Shown here: positions 1 to 11,802 of the stretch, piece by piece
Position numbering within the stretch: the stretch's first letter is position 1
Layout of the letters: each line of letters begins with the position of its first letter
Assembly: GCA_028673005.1 (NCBI GenBank)
Contig: CM054118.1
Location: forward strand, 61,437,401 to 61,501,400
Direction: 5' to 3'
Length of the DNA stretch: 64,000 nucleotides
From: Tanypteryx hageni
Taxonomy: Eukaryota; Arthropoda; Insecta; Odonata; Petaluridae
Made by a program: the position numbers and the translations under genes
The notes under the pieces: generated by a model
Seen by the model: the letters and a program-made list of their open reading frames with translations, nothing else
The model's database searches: none
Told to the model about the DNA's origin: nothing

Positions 1-1006
1 ATGTTTTCATTGATTAACTGCCCTTTCTAACTTTCACATTGAAGTGTATTTTAGTAACTTGAAATTATCAGTGATGCAGCTGATACAAGGTTAATTTACA
101 TTTTACGTCATCACCGTTTCGGTCGAAAGTAGATGTGTCCGGTTATGATGTTAGTTTGAGAAAATACATTTCTTCAAAAATTGCGTCTTAAGTTTTAATT
201 TAACATGTTTTAGTTGCGCTTTGGTTTTTAAAATCAATCATATCCATCATTAATTGAATTATCTGTTGAATTCATATCATACGACTTTTCATTGAATGTT
301 TTTCCTCATCAAATCCTGTACAAATTTCATTGGATAATGCAAATTAGTTTTGTTGCAAAATGTTTGTTGGCTTTGTAAGATATCCTTACAAAATGCTTTA
401 AGACTTTTTTTCAGTGTTTAAATTATGGTATCTCTATCATTGGCTAAAATTTGATGTCTCTAAAAAGGAATCACATCTTAAGGTTTTTATGATGATGGGC
501 ACAAACTGTTTGTGAAAACGTTAAACTTGATATCTCATTTAATATTTATATATCCATTACACCTTTGGCTCATAAGTCATTGTGTTGCTGAGTGAGATCA
601 ATGATACCCATCCTTTTTGGGCTAGTTCATAGTTTACCACTATTTCAAGTAGCCCAAATGAGTTAATCATTTAAATTTATTATAATGAGATTTTGCTTTC
701 ATCTTTTCATACAATATTCAAACATTATAATTTTGATGTATAAGTACACTGAGTCCCTGACTAACATGATAGATGCATTCTTAAAAAATTTAATGTAAGG
801 TGAAATCGCGTTAGTCAGACACAATTCTCATAAGAAATAATGTAAATAGGGGGAGATGCTTTTCAGCATCCTAACCTGATTGACATATTTTTAATTTTAT
901 TCGTTAATTATGATTATACTTTGGTTAATATTTTGTTTTTTATTTATGTATATTTCATACATGTAACTCATTTTTACAGAAAGGAAACAATGATAATGCA
1001 GATGGT
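1..1006. other. AT-rich sequence with no recognised gene
   Basis: No open frame with exon-like boundaries or recognisable protein was seen. By position it probably lies in an intron of the plus-strand golgin gene whose last exons follow at 4248 and 11720, because the first visible exon begins inside the GRIP domain and everything before that must lie upstream. Confidence 0.5.
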
Positions 1007-1192
1007 TCATAGCGTTGCTTTGTTACGACCTGTATGACGAACAGTATCACGTGTTTGTTCATTGTTCCCATAGCGCTTAAGTAAATCTAGTTTTTGCTCT
1101 AGCAATATAACTTTTCTTGATTTCTTACTCCAACCACCAATAAAATGTGAACTATAAACTCCAGCATGTTTTTCGAAGTAGATGACCGCCAT
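1007..1192 (-). pseudogene. pogo/Tigger-like transposase N-terminus (CENP-B helix-turn-helix) remnant
   Basis: The minus-strand frame begins with ATG at 1192 and reads through KKSRKVILLEQKLDLLKRYG, then NNEQTRDTVRHTG and NKATL. This is the pattern of the CENP-B/Psq-type helix-turn-helix at the start of pogo/Tigger transposases: a basic run, a helix with LLEQKLDLLKRY, and a recognition helix ending in NKATL. The frame ends at a TGA directly after NKATL, in a place where family members usually have arginine, so a CGA-to-TGA change would explain it. No DDE domain follows nearby, so only a decayed fragment remains. A host CENP-B-like gene is unlikely because of the truncation and the transposon-rich setting. 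Confidence 0.7.
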
Positions 1193-2325
1193 TTTGAATC
1201 AACTGTTCAACTGTTCACCTTTTATTTAGCATATGTTATTTAGAAGATTTGTAAAATGATTATTTGAAACAAATAATTAAGAACCAAACATTTTTGTTTT
1301 AATACATGAAATAATTTTGCAAAAGATAACAACATACGATCTATAGAAAATAAAAAAATGGTCAAAGGATATTTTAAAAACATTCAAGAATGGTATTTTT
1401 CTACATTGCAGTTTAAAAACCATAATATCCCTCACCTTGCACATCAGATTCATTGAAATTGTCAAATTAATCCTCTGGATCGGATGTTACGATAATGGGC
1501 TCATTGTCATCCGCAATTAATGAAGAGCAGGGCTAAAGTTTGTTTCTGTTTCTGCTTTCTAGACCTTTTTCACGATCGTAGAGAAGTCATGGAGTAATTG
1601 CATTAAACCGAACGACCAGTCATGCTAGTCGAAAACCAGCCCTACTTTAAAAATCGTGTTGGCAGAATTTGTGTTAGTCGAGGACCATCCTGTACCCACA
1701 AGCCTAGTCTTTTAAGTGGTTGCTGTTAAAGTCTAAAGCTATCTTGGGAATTATAGAAAATAATTTTAATCGTTTAATTATATTGATGGTACATAACATA
1801 TTTACTCAATTGTATGCCAACCCTAATTGGAAGCCAACACCCATTATTTCGGCACTCAAAAATTAAAAAAATCACGGATTAACCATACTTTGTCAGATCA
1901 ACAGCCCTTTTGTTTGGGATGCACAAGTGAGCATCATGATTGTAAATAAGTGAAATAACGAAATCTAGAGAGTAAATAAACTGTCTCATCATCTGATAAC
2001 ACTTCTCCGTCTTCCAATTAACATTTCTTTGTCACTGTCTTCATCTCATATCATAAAATCTTCTGTGCCGTTGTGTGTGTTCAAAATGGAACACCTTTTC
2101 AATATGCGAACAATAACGTCACTTGATATATCCAGACACCCTCTCTCAAAAACAAACAAGTAAAGATCTAGAGGGTTCCTAGTTATGGTTGCCACCTTTT
2201 GATAACAAGATTACTGAATATTTCAGTAAAGCTACTGCATATTTAACAAACAAACATTTTGATGAAATTAATGAACATTTTATGAAATTAGAATAACAGT
2301 AGTAATTTAATTACTACCATAATAA
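1193..2325. other. No gene recognised
   Basis: AT-rich sequence with short chance frames only, probably intronic. I see no repeat or site I can name. Confidence 0.5.
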
Positions 2326-2826
2326 TACAGTACACCCACACATAACGACCATGATCTGATCCATAACAATGGCTGTTATGCAGATTGGTCGCTATGTGGG
2401 TATAGGAATTACATGTTAAAACCTTCATCCGTTCCCAGAGCCCTGGAATGGGACATTTTTACACTTAAAAGCATACTTTATAACATTTAAACCTTGGATT
2501 TTTATAGGTAAACCTATTCTAAACACAATAAAGCATAAACAGAGATATAAAAATAATTTATGAAATAACACCAAGTCTGGCACAGAGCTCTGAACATCAT
2601 CAAAACGCAGCAAACAATGAAAACAAAATTCTAAGACTCATGAATGGGCATCATTGATTGGCTGAGGGCTGCTTAGACCACTTTTGAGTGCTCCGATTGG
2701 CCCAAATTGGCGGCCGCATGCCCGTCGTAAGTCGGTCGCTATGGGAGGTTGCAGTCATTATGCGAACACATGGGGGTCTATGGGAGGCCATCCGTTATGA
2801 GAAATCATGCTATGCGAGCCAGTATA
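2326..2826. mobile_element. Degenerate TIR element (pogo/Tigger-type MITE, tentative)
   Basis: The left side starts TACAGTACACCCACACATAA and the right side ends with a related inverted sequence closing CAGTATA. A close inverted pair (ACCCACACATAACGACC near 2333-2349 and GGTCGCTATGTGGGTA near 2386-2401) lies inside, and the GGTCGCTATG motif recurs near 2733. TA boundaries fit pogo/Tigger-type MITEs. The termini match imperfectly, so the exact ends are uncertain. Confidence 0.35.
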
Positions 2827-4247
2827 CAAAAACATCCAGTAAACATTTTCTTTTGGTATCTTGAAATTGAAGTTTCTCTGATGCACTATAAGATACTTGT
2901 CTATGATTGAGCCCAATACAAAGTTTTTGGAATGGAAAGGACTTGTTAATCATGTTCAAAGTGATATATTGGGAAACAGCTTAACCTTGGCAAATTATGT
3001 AAAGGTTTTTCAGCATTGTTACATTCAGTAATGAAACGATTTCCATATTTATCTGAATCCAAGACGAGGTTTTTTTCTAAATTTAAGCTTGCGAAAATCG
3101 AGGGGTCTTAATTTCAAGTATGAAGTTGTATACTGTAAATACGTCACGGTCAATTCATTGCATGTCATTTCATCGCATGTCTATTCATCGCGCTTCAATT
3201 CATCACCTGACAAACTCGTTGCGCATTAATTGATGTGCAATCAGCTGACCGCGACGAATGAATGCGCAGTGAACTGACCCTGATGAGTTGTCTTAGAACT
3301 GTAGGAAGTATGGTTACATGTTTAACTGATGTTTTTTTAAACAAATGAAACATAAGACAAAATAATTGTATCTGCTAAGATTTTTAATTTCAGACTTATG
3401 ATCCGGATTTCAATTAATACAGTATTCATTTCATAAAATACATTTTAAAAATTCAGTTTTTTCTCCAACAAAAAGTTGTAATGAACCATTTCAATTAATG
3501 AACCAACTAGTATCTAGTAGATCAATACTGAATGTGTGCGATCGTAATAAACACCAAATACATTCAGTGAGAAATTAGGTCATAAAATCTTTTTTCTGTT
3601 CAGACATTCTACTAAAAGTGGAGGGGGATTGTCTTAGATTAGGCGTCGTCTTGGATTCAAGTAAATACGGTAATTATCAATCATTCTGTGTTTAGATCAA
3701 CTTCTCTTACAAACACTGAAAAATTCTTCATTTAGCAAACTGTTGGCAGTAAAATCAAATGAGTGGCTATCCTAATCCTAGTAAGGTGAATGAAGAGAGA
3801 GAGGTAACACAGTGAGACTCAAATGTGCAAGATCCGAACGAGAGAAGTGCGCAAAGTTGTAGCAACTAATTTAGTATAACTTTCTTATTATTATTAAAGT
3901 TTAATGGATAGTCTGTTATATAATTCATATAAATCTCTTTCCCGTCCCAATTCATAGCTGGAGTTTTAGGATTGCACTACATTTTTATTGAATTAAACGG
4001 ATGGAAAAGATAAAGAAAGTGTCAACTTACATTATATATGGTACTTAGGTATTTGGAATATAGTTTGCAGTACCTATTTATAATAAATTTTATAATGTCT
4101 ATAAGGGAAACAATTACAGAAGGTTGAAATTATTTTTTTAAGTTTGCATTTGTTTTTAACAAAATAAAAAGTTTTAGATATATTTTGGATGGATCATAAT
4201 CAAAGTTTATTATTTTATAGTGTGGCTAATTAAATGTTATTTTTCAG
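2827..4247. other. Intron upstream of the GRIP exon; no gene recognised
   Basis: AT-rich. Around 3150-3250 there is a short run of degenerate repeats of ATTCATCGC-like words. The 3' end, TTATTTTTCAG at 4237-4247, is a good polypyrimidine tract and splice acceptor for the following exon. Confidence 0.5.
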
Positions 4248-4356
4248 TTTATAACTCTTCAAGGAGGGGATGAAAGGTGTCGCCTTGTTCCTGTATTAAC
4301 AACCATTCTCAGACTCAGTCCTGAAGAAACAGCTCAGCTTAACATAGTTGCCTCAG
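4248..4356 (+). CDS. GRIP-domain golgin, penultimate coding exon (GCC88/GCC1-like)
   Basis: The exon is bounded by TTTTTCAG before 4248 and GTAAGC from 4357. It starts in phase 0, is 109 bases long and ends in phase 1. It reads FITLQGGDERCRLVPVLTTI followed by LRLSPEETAQLNIVAS. This is the second half of a GRIP domain: a helix with R-L-V-P-V-L-T-T-I-L and then the L-S-P-E-E turn. GRIP domains sit at the C-terminus of trans-Golgi golgins and bind ARL1 GTPase; the conserved tyrosine helix would be in the preceding exon, outside or unseen in this window. The closest pattern I recall is GCC88 (GCC1), a coiled-coil tether for endosome-to-Golgi traffic. Family assignment is firm; the orthologue is inferred from memory of the family. 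Confidence 0.85.
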
Positions 4357-4829
4357 GTAAGCTTAGAAAATTTCATGCAAAATAAATCATGTTTTAGCCA
4401 ACTTTTCATCAAAGAAAAATTAATCCTTGAAGTATAACTTCATCTTAATATTTTGAAATCAAGGGAATGTTATAATATTATCATGTTGCTGAACCTTTGT
4501 GTTTTGATGGATTACTGCATGTTTTCTGTTAAGAATGGTTGCTTAGACTAATAAATACAGTAGAACCTTGTTATAACATGCCTCTCTATATTGTGGATGA
4601 AGTCATGTCCACCAAAGAAATTTAAAAAGATGCAAGATATTCAAGCAAAAATAAGTATAGTCAGTCTTATATAACGGTTTTTTGTTTTTCTATAAAAAAC
4701 TTTTTGCCACTTTCTAGAAAATGGCTAATATATTTTGTAATTGTGATAAGTTTTAAATGGATCAAGTCCTACAAATCGTCATCATGAAGACAAGTAGGGA
4801 TATATGTGTGTGTATATATATATATATTC

Positions 4830-5720
4830 TAATTCTGGTTAAAATCGGGCAACAATTACGACCACTTTACATGAACACCTACATGTAGTTTACAATGTTC
4901 GTTTCAACTTGAGAACTGCTTGACGTATTTTAATAAAATTTTGTATTGGAGAGTTTTGCTAAAATTGGTTCTCTGATTCCAATTTTGGTTAAAATCGGAC
5001 AACAATGATGACCACTTTACATGAAGACCTACATGTAGTTTACAACGTTCCTTTGTTTCAACTCGGGAACTGCTAGACATATTGTGATGAAATTTGGTAT
5101 TAGGGAGTTTTGTTAAAATTAATTGACCAATTCCAATTTTAGTTAAAATCGGACAATAATTATGACTACTTTGCATGAAGACCTACATGTATTTTACAAC
5201 ATACCTCGCTTGTTTCTATTTTTTGTCAAATAAATTTTCCCGTAAAACGTAAGGTTTACGATAAATTTAAAGAAAAGGAAATTAACGCATTTGCGTAATT
5301 ATACGATTTTCGATGTTCTTTTGTTCATTCCAAAAACATTAATTAGAAATTTTACAACTCGGGAACTGCTGTACATATTTTAATGAAATTTGGTATTGGA
5401 GAGTTTTACCAAAATTTGTCGACCGATTCCAATTTTGATTAAATTGGGACTACAATAACGACCACTTTACATAAAGACCTTCATGTAGCTTACAATGTCC
5501 TTGTTTCAACTTATTTTCAACGTATTTTGATAAAATTTGGTATTGGGAAGTTTTGCTAAAATTGGTCGACCGACTCCAATTTTGGTTAAAATCGGACGAT
5601 AATTACGACCACTTTACATGAAAAACTACATGTAGCTTACGATGTACCTGTTTCAACTCAGGAACTGCAGGGGACATATTTGATGAAATTTGGTATTGGG
5701 GAATTTTACTCAAATTTGTC
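4830..5720. repeat. Degenerate ~150-bp tandem repeat
   Basis: About six imperfect units. Each carries ACCACTTTACATGAAGACCT, then CATGTAG-TTACAATG, then AATTTGGTATTGG-AGTTTT and ACCGATTCCAATTTTGGTTA. The CATGTAG word recurs near 4880, 5034, 5186, 5485 and 5632, giving a period near 150 bp; the fourth interval spans two units and contains an unrelated stretch at 5215-5340. It resembles in style, but is not identical to, the array at 43.5-44.2 kb. Confidence 0.7.
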
Positions 5721-5789
5721 GATCTCAAAGAACGCATTTGGATGCTCTGTGCACTTCGACATGGAGTACACTTTCCAGACTTGTATTAA

Positions 5790-6760
5790 TCTGATCTTGG
5801 TTTTTAGTTACGTTCCACCTCCAGCCTATTAGCTTCAGTTTGCCCATCTGTTCATTCTCGGCTTCTACCGAACGTATATTTATGAAATTTGCTATTAAGG
5901 ACTGTCCAAGACAATAAGAAGATCACATAAATAAATCATGTAAGCCAATCAGGGGTACCACTTTGCTGGTGACAAAAATGAACTTTCTGTTACATCTCGT
6001 AAATCTTTGGTCATAGTTTTCAAATGAAATTGTAAAACTAGTAATGTAGAGTATTTTCTTTCCTATTATTATCATAGGAGTAGCCGTTATCAAGAAAATT
6101 GAACAAGAAAGTCGTAATTCGCTTTGAACATAGAAAAATTCAAGCATAGCTACTTAATTGGAGTTGACAAAAACAATCTTATTGGTTACTGAAATAAATA
6201 AGATCTGCTATAATTACAAAATAAATTTAATTCCTTACGCGTGCATGACAGATTTTGTAAGCGGAAGGAAATCTACGGCAAAGAAAATAACCTAGACTTA
6301 AATATTACAACTACTGAACTCAAGTGAGGTATGTTTTAAATAATTTTTGATTGGTTGATTAAAACTGATTAGAAAATAAATCGATAAATAAGAATTGAAT
6401 ATTTTCCTGGCATTTCTGATATATTGTTTTGCAGTATTTAGTCATTAAAATTACGTAATATGTTTATTGATGCACCAACTAAGAAGGAGAAGAAATTTTT
6501 AATAGACAGAGATATAATCGGGTCATGTTGTTTTGCACTTTTATGGTTGTGTTCGGTCAAATTATATCGTATATCTTCAAATACTCCATCGCACGAAACG
6601 CGCCTTTTTGTGATACACTGTATACTTTCCTAACTTGTTTTAGGTTAGAAGTGCTTTTTGATACACCACGGGAAATTCTAGCTTTATAATAGTTGCATAT
6701 AGCGTATTTGTCGTTTGTACTGCCAATTCTGAAGTTGTTTGAAACGTCCGACATGGCTTT
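5790..6760. repeat. Dispersed repeat, copy 1 (second copy at 29070-30330)
   Basis: Shares ordered blocks with 29070-30330 in the same orientation: CTCGGCTTCTACC-AACG, then CCAATCAGGGG, then CAAGAAAATTGAACAAGAA near 6090, then TTTAAATAATTTTTGATTG near 6330, then AATTACGTAATA-GTTTATT near 6450 and TCAAATACTCCAT near 6576. No coding capacity is visible. The second copy is interrupted by a hAT MITE that is absent here. Element class unknown. Confidence 0.7.
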
Positions 6761-7470
6761 ATTGTTAGGGTTCACAATAAATCAATTAAATTTAAAAATT
6801 ATCTGCAGGGTATGTAATCAAAATTATTACACAACAAAATAAAACTTATTTCTGTTAATAAGTTATAGTAACACTTCCAACTGATTGATTTGACTCAAGA
6901 TATTGCTTGAATTTTTACCAAATATTGAATGCCGGAAGTTCGGAACCCATCATTCAATTTTTTGATAGATATTTTTACGGAATGACCGTTTGTTGAACTG
7001 ATTCATCATCCGGATTTTTGTAAGCGCTACAAAGCTCATGAAATAAAGGAAATTCGTAATTGCTTATCCTTTTTTAAACTTATAACACATCCAGCATAAA
7101 AATATATTTTATGTCATAGTAAATGCACAACTTCCATCATTGATATATGTATCGAAAATAGAATGCCATTGCGGAAAAATATGGTTGAATGAGGCGGTCG
7201 CTTTCCTGTTAGCGTCTGCTTCCGAGTCGCATTCAATTTTTTTATTAAAATGAGGATCGGAACTGAAGAACCAGATTATAAACAGTCGGTTCCGGTTATT
7301 TCAGTTCTTGAGTGAACTGGCAGAATCGAGGAACCGATCTTCCCATCTCTAATCAAAATTGATGTGGACAGTCCATCACAAATACTCGCAAAAGAATTTC
7401 TATTATTACTTGTAGTGTGGCAGCCCTGCTTTCTATAGTTAGACTAAACAGCTTGATTTTGTTCTTATAT
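6761..7470. other. Intronic sequence, no gene recognised
   Basis: AT-rich. Around 7190-7340 there is a more GC-balanced patch with words such as GAACCGATC, resembling repeat debris. I cannot name it. Confidence 0.4.
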
Positions 7471-7700
7471 CTTGCATGCCTCCTTTATACGAAATTTCGT
7501 TGAAATTGGTTCAGCAAATTCCTTCCAAATTCATAATTACCGAAAAGTTTAACTTTGTCATTGTGGGACCCCTGCTGAGTCGTTCCAGTTCAAATACCTA
7601 TGTCACTTTGGTCATTATTTTATGTGAATATTCTTTGTACCAAATTTGGTTGAAATCGGTCCTGCCAATTCTTCCCTGATATATGCATATGGACGGATGG
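7470..7700 (-). repeat. Fragment of the 43.5-kb tandem-repeat family, inverted
   Basis: Contains GAAATTGGTTCAGCAAATTC, TTGTCATTGTGGGACCCCTG and TTTTATGTGAATATTC, the reverse complements of words in the array at 43530-44180. About one and a half units are present. No protein can be supported from it. Confidence 0.65.
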
Positions 7701-7962
7701 ACAGACATCACGAAGATAATTGTCCTTTTCAGCAATGATGAAAAACACTAAAAAAGGAAAATAATATTTTCAAAACATTGAAACCTGACCCTTTGAAAAA
7801 TCTTTGTCAGCTTTGGTTTTCAAAACCCTTTTCTTCAAAAATTTCCCCTTCATTTATCCCTTCATTCCAAGCTTTTTTCAGTCAGAAAATCTCCCTGAAC
7901 TTTCCCACACATATTGGGTGTATTCACTGGTATTTTCTCACATCACTATCGTCGCTTTAGTT

Positions 7963-8278
7963 CAGGGATGAGGAAAATATGGCCCATGAGAACAGTTCAT
8001 GCTGTCCGTGGTGCCATTATGAAAGTGAACTGTTATGTGTAATAGAGATAATTTCATTTTTGTTGGTTAAAATTAGGGCCAGAAATCCTTTTCTTGCAAA
8101 GTTTTGATACTGAAATACTATTATTTATTCACTTCTTTCTATCGTTCGCATTCTCTCCAGTAACTTACGATGTGAATCCTAATGTAGCCTGCTGAAACAT
8201 TGCATATGTTAATGTGGCCCGCCTAAGGAACTGCAACTGCTAATGTGGTCCATCTCGTCAAAGGTTTTCTCAACCTTG
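7963..8278. mobile_element. hAT-type MITE
   Basis: Starts CAGGGATGAGGAAAATATGG and ends with the inverted relative TTTTCTCAACCTTG, so both termini follow the hAT pattern YARNG. Direct 8-bp flanks are CTTTAGTT (7955-7962) and CTCTAGTT (8279-8286), a 7/8 match. It is 316 bp with no coding capacity. GC-balanced against the AT-rich surroundings. Confidence 0.8.
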
Positions 8279-8756
8279 CTCTAGTTGCATGCTTCGGAAA
8301 CAAACTTTGCTTGTTGTGTGCTCCATCCACCCTCGCATAGTTGCCTCCACTTGGGACACTGCCATACCAATTCGTTATTTTGATTGCTTCTGCTGCCCGC
8401 TCACTACTCTAAGGTGGTACATAGCCTTATAGATTGGCTGTGCATTTTTATACAGTTTCACTATCAAATTTCTTATATAAATAGAGATAAACTGTAAAAA
8501 ATTATTCCGCAACCTTTCAATACGTAACTTATGATATACCGCGGGCGGCCTAAGATGCTATAATGCTTCTTATATCTTCCAGTACCTGCATTATAACGGG
8601 GTTCTACTGTATTTTGAACTTTTTTATAGCAACTTTAAATAACAAAAATGTACAGTTTGAGAGACTGTTATTACTGTATTGTCCCGAATATAAGGCATCC
8701 TCGAGTATAACGTGACCCTAAGATTTTTGGAAAGTTTTTCAAGAATAAACTAAACT

Positions 8757-8978
8757 TTAAATATAACGCGACCCCAAACAACCATCAGCCAATCTAAAAC
8801 AAGTTCTTTGTTCATCCATCCGTTCTGCGAGCGAAAGATTACACCCGATGGGTAACCTTTCCTTTGGCATCCTTTTACGATTTAAAATTATGTAGGGAGT
8901 CAGTTTTCGCCTGTCGGCCGTGACTGCTAGCATAACAGTTATCCCTGATTTCTCATTTCTGGTGGATTTTAACAACAC
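8757..8978 (-). pseudogene. pogo/Tigger-like transposase DDE-domain remnant
   Basis: The minus-strand frame reads KSTRNEKSGITVMLAVTADR, then RKLTPYIILNRKRMPKE and RLPIGCNLSLAERMDEQ. This is the first strand block of a DDE_1-family (pogo/Tigger/jerky) transposase, where members carry T-x-NEK-x-x-V-TVMLAVTADG-RKLPP followed by F-K-x-K-x-MPKE. The frame drifts after MDEQ, so there is at least one indel. Upstream coding sequence is cut off where the next MITE begins at 8977, which suggests that the MITE inserted into the transposase. Catalytic aspartates are not all present. Non-functional. Confidence 0.8.
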
Positions 8979-9569
8979 AGAATGGAACCTGGATTATCCG
9001 AACTATATGGGGGAAGGACCATCGGATAAACCGAAAAGTCAGATCATTCGTAAATAATGGAAACATTGCTCATTTTGAAACATTATTTATTTATTTAAGT
9101 GTTTAACATACAGCTTAAGCCATTTTACAGTGATCTTTAAAATAAAAATAATGTAGCAAAATATTATTAACAAAAATGTTGAAATAAAATTATTAGTGGT
9201 CTCCCAAGTGAATTAACTGTCAGTTGGGTTGCCACCTTAAAAGAAGTTATTTCCAAGAGTTACTTTTCTTGATTAAAAAAAAACCTTATGTGAACTATGA
9301 AACATTTTATTTATTGATTAAGGCACTTAATGGATATTTAATCATAATTTTATTTTACTAGATTAAATAATTAGCGGTAATGATCTCCCGTGTGAATCAT
9401 CTGTCAGGCGATCTCTTGCATGAACCAACTCCCGAGGATCTACCACATGAACCAACTTTCGGTGGATGCATTCGACATATGCTTTCCGACCGTGGTTAGA
9501 CAGCTCATCTATTTCTTGTTTGTTAAACCAAAAGTGAGATGAGTGTTGGATAATCGAGGTTTTATTGTA
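8977..9569. mobile_element. pogo/Tigger-type MITE
   Basis: The left end carries GGAACCTGGATTATCCGAAC and the right end is the inverted relative GTTGGATAATCGAGGTTTTA followed by TTGTA at 9569. The interior is AT-rich, with a repeated pair of AACCAACT phrases near 9423-9455. It starts inside the DDE remnant on its left and abuts the next element on its right. Confidence 0.6.
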
Positions 9570-11570
9570 CAGTCATACCCCATTTAACGCTGGGGGTGCG
9601 TTCCTGAAAACGAGAGTGCTAACTGAATCAACGTTATGCTGGGTCAATTTAGTATAGTACTTATGGAGATCCATTCCTTAAAATCGCAATTTATTACCTT
9701 CTAGAAGATTTACCCCCGGCTTTGCACGGATTGCTGTTTAAATGAAATATAGAACATTTTTTTTACTAAAATTTATATACTCTATTTAAAAATGATTTTG
9801 CATTTGTTCGGGTTGTTCATTAGCTCGAGTCAATCTGTTTCTTAATGCATTATATTGAAGTCGACTCTGTCTTTGTTCAGAACTTTCATTCTCTCTTCTA
9901 TTTGCCGTTATATTTTTTGAACTACAGTCGTGTTCTTTTTTTTGGCGGCATTTCTACAATAAAAAATTATAATTATTATATACAAAACCGTGACCGTAAA
10001 AGTGGCAAAGAAACCCAATTAACCCAAATCTAAATATCAAATTTCATTAAATCAATGTAGAATCTAGGGCAAAATATACGAAGGACAAAGCATGCAGATT
10101 TGTATAGCATAACATACATACATATTCAATTCCAGCTATTTAACCTTTTCTTCTAATTTACTACTTTGCAATATTAAGGTTAACTATATATAAACTAATT
10201 AATTAATTAATTAATCACACTTAAAATCATACCAAATAAAATACGTAAATACTCACCAGCAATGTGTTGAAAAGAACATTAAATTCGAATTTAAATTAAA
10301 TAATATACTATATTATTACACCACGTTTAAGCACAATTCATTAAATAAGAATATTTATTAAGTAACTAAATAAATAAACTGAAACAACGTTAAGTCCTTT
10401 GACACTTTAACAATGTCATTGTCGTCAAGGCATTTATCGTTAAAAATGCAAATTTAGTCCAAATTAATGGGAATAAACGTGAAATGCGAGCGATTATAGT
10501 CAAGGACGAAAAATAATGATAAGAATAAGAAACTATGATCATTCTTCTTCAATGCTGTGTAGGTACGAAATTTGTACGTCAATTTGTCGAATTTGTATAA
10601 GCAAATGAATGAAAGAAAGCCTGCACTTATAAAAGCCAATTTTTGTGTTATCTTACAGGGAATAAAAAAATGCGAATAACGTTTTTATGGGAAATCTGTC
10701 GGGAATTTAAACTATCCTACAGCCTTTCCCTCGGTGCCCCCAATAATCGTGCCAAGTTTCGTTATGAAACCTTTGAAGGTGTGGATTTGTATAGCATAAC
10801 ATACATCCAAACATTTGAAATTATAGTATAGATTTTCAAAATATTAGCGTATACTGATACACTAAAACTGTACTGTAAATAATTAATCCTTAAATGCGCA
10901 GTATAGCAGATCTGCTACATACCAAAAATCCTGCAGTATAATAACTGTTGCAGCTTTTTTATAAATTTCTCACACTGTAACAGATTCCGCACACACCCTC
11001 CCTTTATAATCAGCGCCCTATACCACCAATAGGTGTCCAATTCCATGGGATATGTAAACAAAACCATAGTTGCTCTGCATTCCGAGAATGCAGAGTTTCT
11101 GCTGTGATCCGTTTGATGATTTCGGCGGTTGTTTTCAGTTATTTTGACTGAAATTTTCTGCTACATAGGTAAGTACCGAAAATGTGCAATAAAATCAAAT
11201 CACATCTCATAATGTTTTATAATTTTTTTCCATAGCGTAACACTTAAAAAAAATATAACTTTAAAAGTTATATACAATGGAACTTTCATAACTCGAACAT
11301 CTATAACTCGAATTTTCCATAACTTGAAGTGAATTAATTTTACCGGGCGAAATATAAATGAGTAAAACATATTTCCATAAGTTGAATTTTCTATAACTCG
11401 AATATTTTTTTGTTTCCCTTGAAGTTCGACTTATGGAAGTTCCACTGTAATTAGTCCTTGAGTTATGGCATCCATGCCTAACATGGAGAAAGTTGAAATT
11501 TGTCCGAGAACAAAGGGTGTTATAAAAAATCGGCATTGCACGGGGCAGCGTTAAACGGGGTGTTACTGTA
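9568..11570. mobile_element. pogo/Tigger-type non-autonomous element
   Basis: The left terminus TACAGTCATACCCCATTTAA-CGCTG (9568-9592) is matched by the inverted right terminus CAGCGTTAAACGGGGTGTTA-CTGTA (11546-11570). Both end on TA and CAGT, as expected of pogo/Tigger elements. No transposase frame is recognisable in the 2 kb between. It contains the nested MITE at 11273-11449. A short phrase, TTTGTATAGCATAACATACA, occurs near 10097 and again near 10785. Confidence 0.65.
11273..11449. mobile_element. Small nested Tigger-type MITE
   Basis: A 177-bp element with ends TACAATGGAACTTTCATAAC (11273-11292) and the inverted ATGGAAGTTCCACTGTA (11433-11449), each with terminal TA. Inner sub-repeats with ATAACTCGAA extend the inverted structure toward the middle, so a long imperfect hairpin can form. 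Inserted inside the 9568-11570 element and therefore younger than it. Confidence 0.75.
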
Positions 11571-11719
11571 TTTATAAAATATGAGATCAAATGTTATTCT
11601 TAGTTAAGAAATCTTAGTTAGTTATTTCTCTTTTTAATCATAAGATAGCGAGAATTATGCGTTTCCTTTGCATCCAGTGATCTCAGTGATGTATATATAT
11701 ATATGCTGGTGTTTTTCAG

Positions 11720-11802
11720 GAGGAGTTCTGGATTTGAGCCATGGAGCAGGTGCTGCTAGGGGTTGGGGCAGTTACCTCCATCTCTGGCCCAGTTCTCCGT
11801 GA
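11720..11802 (+). CDS. GRIP-domain golgin, last coding exon
   Basis: The acceptor GTGTTTTTCAG ends at 11719. The exon starts in phase 1, completing the glycine codon begun at 4356, and reads GGVLDLSHGAGAARGWGSYL then HLWPSSP and TGA (11800-11802). A short tail with G-W-x-S-Y-L-H-x-W after the GRIP domain is what I recall for the C-terminus of GCC88/GCC1, which supports joining this exon to 4248-4356. The intron is 7,363 bp and filled with mobile-element debris. Confidence rests on the phase match and the tail motif. Confidence 0.85.

Larger units (their letters stand above)
4556..8611. mobile_element. Possible composite element bounded by matching pogo-like TIRs
   Basis: At 4556 the sequence reads TACAGTAGAACCTTGTTATA and at 8592-8611 its near-perfect inverted match ends in TCTACTGTA. 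TA flanks and the CAGT terminus are typical of pogo/Tigger elements. The interior holds unrelated repeats (tandem units at 4830-5720, a dispersed repeat at 5790-6760, a hAT MITE at 7963-8278). This may therefore be one large nested element or two separate insertions of one family in opposite orientation. Confidence 0.4.
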
